The notes beneath the pieces are model-generated. The model was given only the letters and a program-made list of their open reading frames with translations, was not told the origin of the DNA and did not search any database. The position numbers and the translations under genes are program-made. From assembly GCF_001418575.1 (NCBI RefSeq), contig NZ_LIQR01000001.1:6527-43217 (forward strand): a DNA stretch of 36,691 bases, written 5' to 3'. The stretch comes from Peterkaempfera griseoplana. Lineage in GTDB: Bacteria; Actinomycetota; Actinomycetes; Streptomycetales; Streptomycetaceae. Positions 7,931 to 13,714 of this stretch are shown piece after piece. The number at the start of each line of letters is the position of its first letter. Position 1 is the stretch's first letter.

Positions 7931-9180
7931 AACTGCTCGCTGTCGAGACCTGCCAGTACCTCGAGTACTACAAGTCCCGGTACCAGCAGGTGGAGGAGCT
8001 CGGCGCCGAGCTCTTCGTGCTCAATGGCGAGGGCACAGCCGACTTCTGGCCGGAGGAGCGGTACCGGGTCGCGGGCTCCAAGGACATCGCGAAGATCATC
8101 GAGACGGCCCGGAAGTGGCATGCCGCCGAGCAGTTCGACGGGGTGCTGACCTTCTCCGAGTCGGCGGTGGTCACCGTGGCCGCGGTCGCGGAGGCACTGG
8201 GTCTGCCCGGGATCGGCGTGGAGGCCGCGGTCGCCAGCCGCAACAAGTACGTGATGCGCCGGGCGCACGAGCGCGGTGGCGCGCCCATCCCCGGCTACCG
8301 CCTGGTCAACCGGCTCGACGAGGCGCTGAAGGCCGCCGAGGAGTTCGGCTATCCGGTGATCATCAAGCCCACGCTGGGCGCGGGCAGCAACTTCGTGTTC
8401 CGGGTCGACAACCCGGAGGCGATGGCCGAGCGCTTCGGGCAGGCGATCGACGGCATCAAGGACATGGTCTGGGCGACCTCCGAGCCGGACGGCATCGACC
8501 TGGGTCCGCAGGGCCTGCTGGTGGAGTCCTTCCTGGAGGGCCGGGAGTACCTGATGGAGGTGGTGGTCTGGGACGACGAGGTGTACCTGGGATCGGTGGT
8601 CGACCGGATCACCGTCGAGGGGGACACCTTCGACGACGACATGCACCATGCGCCCACCTCCATGAGCCCGGAGGACCTCGCCGCCGTCCACCAGGCGGTG
8701 ACCACGGCCGTACGGGCCCAGGGGCTGCGGCGCAGCGTGATGCACGCCGAGGTCCGCTTCCACCAGGGCAAGCCCTATCTGTTGGAGATCGCCGCCCGGG
8801 TGGGCGGCGGGGGCCTGGACATGATCGCCCGGCTGACCGGCGACCACGACCCCATCGCCGCCGTGGCGGACATCGCCTGCGGGCGCCGGCCGAAGGTCCA
8901 CCACTACGCGCCCACCGGCGTGCATGTCACCGCCATGTGCCTGATCTGCGACGCCGGGGTGATCGAGCAGGTGCACGTACCGGAGGAGGTCTCCGACTCC
9001 GAGCGGGTCTTCCTGCTCAAGATCACCGCCCGCCCGGGCGACACCATCCGGCGCCCTCCCGAGGGCAACAGCATCCTCGGCTTCCTCGGCGTGACCGGCA
9101 CGTCGTACGAGGACGCCTTCGACACCATGAACCGGTTGGCGCAGCGGGTCACCGTCAGCTACGCACAGCAGCAGCCGTGA
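7927..9180 (+). CDS. ATP-grasp carboxylate-amine ligase
   Basis: 417 residues from GTG 7927, overlapping the MetRS-like stop by four bases with GAAGGAG just upstream. The fold follows the BacD/PurT/carbamoyl-phosphate-synthase type of ATP-grasp ligase. Residues about 1-110 form a pre-ATP-grasp Rossmann-like domain. Y.VIIKPTLGAGSNFVFRV (about 140-157) gives the nucleotide lysine and glycine-rich loop. LLVESFLEGREYLMEVVV is the usual central strand pair. MHAEVRF...PYLLEIAARVGGGGL carries the magnesium-binding E and the A-A-R-x-G-G segment of dipeptide ligases. Enzymes of this family join a carboxylate to an amine through an acyl phosphate. Here it probably ligates hydrazinoacetate, through its carboxylate or its hydrazine nitrogen, to an amino acid. 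The substrates cannot be read from the sequence. It is the first tailoring gene after the N-N core. Confidence 0.85.
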   Translation: MKLLAVETCQYLEYYKSRYQQVEELGAELFVLNGEGTADFWPEERYRVAGSKDIAKIIETARKWHAAEQFDGVLTFSESAVVTVAAVAEALGLPGIGVEAAVASRNKYVMRRAHERGGAPIPGYRLVNRLDEALKAAEEFGYPVIIKPTLGAGSNFVFRVDNPEAMAERFGQAIDGIKDMVWATSEPDGIDLGPQGLLVESFLEGREYLMEVVVWDDEVYLGSVVDRITVEGDTFDDDMHHAPTSMSPEDLAAVHQAVTTAVRAQGLRRSVMHAEVRFHQGKPYLLEIAARVGGGGLDMIARLTGDHDPIAAVADIACGRRPKVHHYAPTGVHVTAMCLICDAGVIEQVHVPEEVSDSERVFLLKITARPGDTIRRPPEGNSILGFLGVTGTSYEDAFDTMNRLAQRVTVSYAQQQP

Positions 9181-9230
9181 GCGACGGCTGCACCCGACAG
9201 GTCCGCGCCCGACAGCAGAGGAGATGAGCG

Positions 9231-10322
9231 ATGCCCCAGACCGTACGGGCAGTTGTCGCACCCGGCAGGGGACTGCCGGTGGACGTCCGGGAGATCGTCG
9301 TCCCGGACCCCGGCCCCAACGAGGTGACCGTCCGCATCAAGGCATGCGGGGTCTGCCACACCGATCTGCACTACCGGGACGGGGTCATCAACGACAACTA
9401 CCCCTTCCTGCTGGGGCACGAGGCCTCCGGGGTGGTCGAGCAGACCGGCCCCGGCGTGCAGAACGTGGCCCCGGGCGACTTCGTCATCCTCAACTGGCGG
9501 GCCGTCTGCGGCCGCTGCCGCCCCTGCCGCCGCGGGGTGCCCACCGCCTGCATCGACGAGTACGTGGCCGAGCAGCGGATGACGCTCACCACGGGCGAGC
9601 CCCTCACCCCCGCCCTGGGCATCGGCGCCCTCGCCGAACTCACCCTGGTGCACAGCGGCCAGGTCACCCCCGTCGACCCGGCCGTGGACCCCGCGGTGGC
9701 GGGCCTGCTGGGCTGCGGCGCCATGTCCGGGCTCGGCGCCGCGCTGCACACCGGCCAGGTGGGCCGCGGCGACACCGTCGCCGTCATCGGCGTGGGCGGG
9801 GTGGGCTGCGCGGCGGTGGCCGGGGCCCGGCTGGCCGGGGCCACCGAGATCATCGCCGTGGACATCGACGCCCGAAAGCTGACCCTGGCGCAGGAGTTCG
9901 GCGCCGGGCACCTCATCGACGCCAGCCAGGTCGACGACGTGGTCGGAGCCATCAAGGAGCTGACCGGCGGACTGGGCGCCGATGTGGTGATCGACGCTGC
10001 GGGCTACCCGGAGACCTGGAAGCAGGCCTTCTACTCCCGGGCCATCGGCGGCACCTTCGTCCTGGTCGCCCGGCCGGACTCCGGCATGCGGCTGGAGATG
10101 CCGCTGCTGGACACCTTCCTGCACGGCGGGACGTACAAGACCTGCTGGTACGGCGACTGTCTGCCGTCCCGCGACTTCCCCGCGCTGGTGGACCTGCACC
10201 TCCAGGGCCGGCTCCCACTGGACCGCTTCGTCTCCCAGCGCATCGGACTCACCGACGTCGAGAAGGCCTTCACCAGCCTCCGGCAGGGCGACGTGCTGCG
10301 CAGTGTCGCCGTCCTCGACTGA
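9231..10322 (+). CDS. Zinc-dependent dehydrogenase, MscR-like (S-hydroxymethylmycothiol dehydrogenase family)
   Basis: 363 residues from ATG 9231, with AGAGGAG seven bases upstream. Motifs: catalytic zinc C42 in CGVCHTD and H63-E64 in GHE; structural zinc C93, C96, C99 and C107; an NAD-binding glycine motif GVGGVG near residue 185. [50 protein letters not shown] and [11 protein letters not shown] match what I recall of the actinobacterial mycothiol-dependent formaldehyde dehydrogenase MscR along its whole length. MscR oxidises the mycothiol adduct of formaldehyde. Within this operon it may detoxify formaldehyde or another aldehyde, such as the aminoadipate semialdehyde released upstream, or it may have been recruited for a biosynthetic oxidation. 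MscR genes often neighbour a metallo-beta-lactamase-fold gene; none is here, which suggests a cluster-specific copy. Confidence 0.85.
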   Translation: MPQTVRAVVAPGRGLPVDVREIVVPDPGPNEVTVRIKACGVCHTDLHYRDGVINDNYPFLLGHEASGVVEQTGPGVQNVAPGDFVILNWRAVCGRCRPCRRGVPTACIDEYVAEQRMTLTTGEPLTPALGIGALAELTLVHSGQVTPVDPAVDPAVAGLLGCGAMSGLGAALHTGQVGRGDTVAVIGVGGVGCAAVAGARLAGATEIIAVDIDARKLTLAQEFGAGHLIDASQVDDVVGAIKELTGGLGADVVIDAAGYPETWKQAFYSRAIGGTFVLVARPDSGMRLEMPLLDTFLHGGTYKTCWYGDCLPSRDFPALVDLHLQGRLPLDRFVSQRIGLTDVEKAFTSLRQGDVLRSVAVLD

Positions 10323-10350
10323 ACAGCCCCTCACGGCAGAGGTGATCCGT

Positions 10351-11646
10351 ATGTCAACCGCCCCGACGTCAGCGCGGAGCGGGGCGAGGACCTTGCTGGT
10401 GGTCCTCGCCTGCGCCGCGTTCCTGCTCACCCTTGCGGGCTCCGCGCTGAAGAACACCGTCCAGGTGTACTTCCTGCCGATAGCCGACTCCTTCGGCGGC
10501 TCCCGGGCCGGACTCGCCTGGGCCGTCACCCTGTTCGCCCTGATGTCGGCGCTGGCCTCGCCGTTCGTCGGCAGCATCGCCGACCGGATCGGCGGGGCCC
10601 GCACCCTGGCGGTCGGCACCTTCCTCTCCGGCCTGGCGCTGGTGGGCACGGCGCTGTCCCACCAGCTCTGGCTGTTCGTCGCCGTCTACTGCCTCATCGG
10701 GGCGGTCGCGGTGACCATGCTCTCCTTCGTCCCCCTGGGCGTCTTCGTGGACGAGCTCTTCCGGGACGGCCGCAGGGGGCTCACGTACTCCCTGATCACC
10801 AACGGTGCGGCGGTGGGCTTCATCGTCCTGGTGCCGCTCTGGACCTGGCTCGGCCAGTGGCTGGACTGGCGCACCGTGCTGGAGACCCTCGGCGCGGTGT
10901 TCCTGGTGGTCCTCACTCCGCTGTCCCTGGTGGTGGCCAGGCAGTCCGACCGGCTGGCGCGACCCGCCGCGGACTCCGCCGAAGCCGCACCCAGGCCCGC
11001 CGCACTGCCGCTCGCCGAGCAGCTGCGGCTCTGCCTCCAGGCGAAGCAGCTGCGCAATCTGGCGGTGGCCTTCGTGGGGTGCGGATTCACCATGGCCTTC
11101 ATCGACGTGCACTTCGTGCCGTTCATGACGGACCACCACATGAGCGCGGCCATCAGCTCCAGTGCGGTCGCCATCCTCGGAGCCTGCGAGGTGGGCGGCA
11201 GCCTGATCGCCGGCTGGCTCTGCGACCGCGGACTGGTGAAGGGCGTGCTGGTCGGCGCCTATCTGCTCCGCTGCCTGGCGATGCTGGTGCTCTCGGTCAA
11301 CCCCATGCCCTCCACGGTGCTGCTCTTCGGTGTCGTCTTCGGGCTCAGCTATCTGGCGTCCGTGATCGCCACCTCCATGTGGATCGCCCAGGTGCTGCCC
11401 GCCCCGGTGCGGGGCACCGCGATGGGCCTGGTGTGGATGGTGCACGCGCTGGGCGTGGCCTGCGGCAGCCAGATCGGGGCCTGGCTGGAGGGCATGACCC
11501 ACAGCTATCTGCAGATCATCCTGATCTGCGCCGCCCTCACCGCGGGGTCCGCCACCATCGCGCTGCTCTCCCGCTCACCGCTCCCCCGCCTCGCCCCGAT
11601 CACCGTGCCCAGGGACGCGGACCTCACCGACTCCCCGCTCTCCTGA
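10351..11646 (+). CDS. MFS transporter, probable exporter of the cluster product
   Basis: 431 residues from ATG 10351, 28 bp after the dehydrogenase, with GCAGAGGTGA upstream. About twelve hydrophobic segments are visible, for example TLLVVLACAAFLLTLAGSAL, GLAWAVTLFALMSALASPF, LWLFVAVYCLIGAVAV and MLVLSVNPMPSTVLLFGVVFGLSYLASVIA. The DRIGGAR loop after TM2 is the usual MFS motif A, and a cytoplasmic linker near residues 195-225 separates the two halves. It looks closest to the OFA/monocarboxylate-type major facilitator branch. Position at the end of the operon suggests export, and therefore self-resistance, of the hydrazine product. Import of a precursor cannot be excluded. A strong stem-loop ends the operon. 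Confidence 0.88.
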   Translation: MSTAPTSARSGARTLLVVLACAAFLLTLAGSALKNTVQVYFLPIADSFGGSRAGLAWAVTLFALMSALASPFVGSIADRIGGARTLAVGTFLSGLALVGTALSHQLWLFVAVYCLIGAVAVTMLSFVPLGVFVDELFRDGRRGLTYSLITNGAAVGFIVLVPLWTWLGQWLDWRTVLETLGAVFLVVLTPLSLVVARQSDRLARPAADSAEAAPRPAALPLAEQLRLCLQAKQLRNLAVAFVGCGFTMAFIDVHFVPFMTDHHMSAAISSSAVAILGACEVGGSLIAGWLCDRGLVKGVLVGAYLLRCLAMLVLSVNPMPSTVLLFGVVFGLSYLASVIATSMWIAQVLPAPVRGTAMGLVWMVHALGVACGSQIGAWLEGMTHSYLQIILICAALTAGSATIALLSRSPLPRLAPITVPRDADLTDSPLS

Positions 11647-11667
11647 CCCGGCGAGCAGCACCACGAC

Positions 11668-11706
11668 GCCGCCTCCCCGAAGGCATCACGACGCCGGGGA
11701 GGCGGC
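11668..11706. terminator. Bidirectional stem-loop terminator between MFS and TetR genes
   Basis: GCCGCCTCCCCG (11668-11679) pairs perfectly with CGGGGAGGCGGC (11695-11706) around a 15-base loop. It lies between two convergent genes, 22 bp after the MFS stop, and can serve both strands. There is no T-tract, as is usual in high-GC actinobacteria. Confidence 0.75.
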
Positions 11707-11754
11707 GGAGTCGTCTCCGGGCCGCGCCCGGCATGGGCGGCGTCCGGCTGCGGT

Positions 11755-12348
11755 TCAGGCGGCCTGCGCGGGGACGAGCAGTCCGACCAGGCGCCCCAGC
11801 TGCCGCTGGATCTCGGCTTCCTGTCCGGCGTGCGTCATCAGCAGGTGGTGGACGGTACCGATCAGCGCCAGCGCCATGGTGGCGGTGTCGGCGCCGGACG
11901 GGACGCGCCCGAGCGCGCGTTCCGCCTCCAGATAGCCGGCGACGGACTCCTGAACCGCGGCGAAGGGTGGTGCGCCGTTCTCCATGACGGGCCGGACCTG
12001 GGCGAACGCAGCGGGCCGGGTGGACGCCAGTTGGGCGATCGCCGGTCCGGGTGCCTCGACGAGGCCCGCCAGCGCCGCCCGGATGTTGCCGCCCACGGTG
12101 TCCCTGCCGACGCACCCGTCGAGGGCCCGTACCCGCCGGCCCACCCGTTCCATGCGGTCGAAGGCCAGCTGAGCGATGAAATCGTCCAGGTTGGCGAAGT
12201 GGTTGTGCAGCAGGCCCTTGGCGCAGCCCGCCTCCGTGGTCACCGCCCTGCTGGTCAGCGCGGCGGGACCGCCCCGGGCCAGCACCCGCTCGGCCGCGGC
12301 GAACAGCCGCTCTCGGACATCAGGTGTGGCTACGCCGCGCGGAGACAT
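11755..12348 (-). CDS. TetR-family transcriptional regulator
   Basis: 197 residues from ATG 12348, chosen because GGGAG lies just upstream and the N-terminal helix-turn-helix begins normally from there; longer starts would add an unrelated Arg/Pro-rich tail. Residues about 11-56 (RERLFAAAERVLARGGPAALTSRAVTTEAGCAKGLLHNHFAN, read in two parts around residue 30) are a typical TetR DNA-binding domain. The rest is a helical ligand-binding domain ending in LMTHAGQEAEIQRQLGRLVGLL. It is convergent with the MFS gene and is the nearest regulator to the cluster. Control of the cluster or of the exporter is an inference. A 7-6-7 inverted repeat lies 68 bp upstream and could be its own operator. Confidence 0.9.
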   Translation of the reverse strand: MSPRGVATPDVRERLFAAAERVLARGGPAALTSRAVTTEAGCAKGLLHNHFANLDDFIAQLAFDRMERVGRRVRALDGCVGRDTVGGNIRAALAGLVEAPGPAIAQLASTRPAAFAQVRPVMENGAPPFAAVQESVAGYLEAERALGRVPSGADTATMALALIGTVHHLLMTHAGQEAEIQRQLGRLVGLLVPAQAA

Positions 12349-12416
12349 GCGGCACTCCCGGCTGCTGACGGCTGGCGGGACGAGCGCCAGGGGTGGACGG
12401 ACGGCCTTGTATGGGC

Positions 12417-12436
12417 GCCCGCTCATACTAGCGGGC
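12417..12436. promoter_or_regulatory. Candidate TetR operator upstream of the TetR gene
   Basis: GCCCGCT (12417-12423) and AGCGGGC (12430-12436) are perfect inverted arms around CATACT. Read on the minus strand the centre contains TAGTAT, a plausible -10 element for the TetR gene. A palindrome over the promoter of a TetR gene is typical of autoregulation. I did not find a second copy upstream of the cluster operon by eye. Confidence 0.45.
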
Positions 12437-12573
12437 CCCCTTGGGCGGCGCCCAGTCACCGGCGGCGCCCCCGGAGCTGTCCAGGGGCGGACATCACACC
12501 GAGGCCGCAACCCGACGACGACAACGCCCCGGGTGCGCCGCCCATCGACGCGGAGCGACTGCACCCCCCGTAC

Positions 12574-13512
12574 TCAGCACGGCCGTTGGGGCCCGTCGGC
12601 CTCGACCCGGAGCGGCAGGGCGAAACCCTCCAGCACATGCGGATCCCCGAACACGGCGTTGTGCGTGACCCGGCCACCGGCAACGGTGAAGACCTGCAGG
12701 GTGTGCAGTCGGCGTCCGCCGCCGGGCTCCGGCGCATAGGCGGCGAGCGCGGGCTGCCCGTTGGCGGTGAGCTGCCGCATGCCCCACCCGCCCCCGCGCA
12801 TCCGGAAGACCCGCTCGATGAACAGGCCGTAGTCCCGAGCACCCCGGTACCACAGCGGCACCGGCGGCATCTCCAGGATCGCGTCGTCGGCCAGCAGCCG
12901 CACCAGCGCGGTCACATCGGCCGCCTCGAACGCCCGCACATAGCGCTGGATCACCGCACGCACCTCGCGGTCGTCCGGCTCGCTCAGCTCCCCGGCATCG
13001 CCCACACCGGCGAGGGCCGCGCGGGCGCGCTGCAGTGCGCTGTTGACGGCGGGAACCGTGGTCCCCAGCTGCTCGGCGACCTCGGCGGCGGAGAACGCCA
13101 GCACCTCCCGCAGGACGAGCACCGCACGCTGGCGAGCCGGCAGATGCTGTACGGCGGCCACCCAGGCGAGCCGGAGGTCGGCCCGTACCTCCACGTCGAA
13201 CCGTGCGTCAGGGAACGGCTCCAGCCAGGGGACGTCCAGCGACGGCACCAGCGGAGCCCCGGTGTCCTCGCTCGGCGTTCCCAGACCGGACGGCAGCGGA
13301 CGCCGGCCGCGTCCCTCCAGCGCGGTCAGGCACGCATTGGCGGCGATCCGGTACAGCCAGGTACGGACCGAGGCACGCTCCGGGTCGTAGCGGTCGCGGG
13401 CCTTCCAGGCGCGCAGCAGGGTCTCCTGCGCCAGGTCCTCGGCCTCGTGGAACGAGCCCGTCATCCGATAGCAGAACGCCACCAACTCGCCCCGGTACGC
13501 CCCGAACTCCAT
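12574..13512 (-). CDS. ECF sigma-70 factor with C-terminal SnoaL-like domain
   Basis: 312 residues from ATG 13512. Residues about 8-75 are region 2 (ELVAFCYRMTGSFHEAEDLAQETLLRAWKARDRY, in the family's usual wording, then RTWLYRIAANACLTALE). A linker with RRPLPSGLG follows. Region 4 is near residues 128-170 (LPARQRAVLVLREVLAFSAAEVAEQLGTTVPAVNSALQRAR). Residues about 185-305 form a SnoaL/NTF2-like domain (VRAFEAADVTALVRLLADDAILEMPP ... PHVLEGFALP). This layout is that of the SigG/TIGR02960-like group, where the tail, rather than a separate anti-sigma protein, is thought to modulate activity. No anti-sigma gene is adjacent. The ribosome site is weak, so the start is moderately certain. Its regulon is unknown. 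Confidence 0.88.
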   Translation of the reverse strand: MEFGAYRGELVAFCYRMTGSFHEAEDLAQETLLRAWKARDRYDPERASVRTWLYRIAANACLTALEGRGRRPLPSGLGTPSEDTGAPLVPSLDVPWLEPFPDARFDVEVRADLRLAWVAAVQHLPARQRAVLVLREVLAFSAAEVAEQLGTTVPAVNSALQRARAALAGVGDAGELSEPDDREVRAVIQRYVRAFEAADVTALVRLLADDAILEMPPVPLWYRGARDYGLFIERVFRMRGGGWGMRQLTANGQPALAAYAPEPGGGRRLHTLQVFTVAGGRVTHNAVFGDPHVLEGFALPLRVEADGPQRPC

Positions 13513-13594
13513 CCGCTCATCATGCCGGACCGCACCCCCCGTCGTTGCCCGGGCCGGAAAGCAGCCCCGAGAACGGGGCCTCCCCCGAAACGGC

Positions 13595-13631
13595 GTGTCC
13601 CCCCGAAGCCCTGGGCCTCGGGGGGGGACAC
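13595..13631 (-). terminator. Stem-loop terminator after nrdJ
   Basis: GTGTCCCCCC (13595-13604) pairs with GGGGGGACAC (13622-13631), with further pairing of GA and TC towards the loop allowing for two extra G residues. It lies 84 bp beyond the nrdJ stop. A second small hairpin, GCCCCG-AGAA-CGGGGC, is at 13564-13579. Together they isolate nrdJ from the sigma factor gene start. Confidence 0.65.
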
Positions 13632-13714
13632 ATCATCCGGTCACGCCGCCATCGGCCGGCGTTTCACCCGGGTCCCACTCCCACCGGCGGCGGAGGGGAA
13701 CCCGGGGGCCGTAC

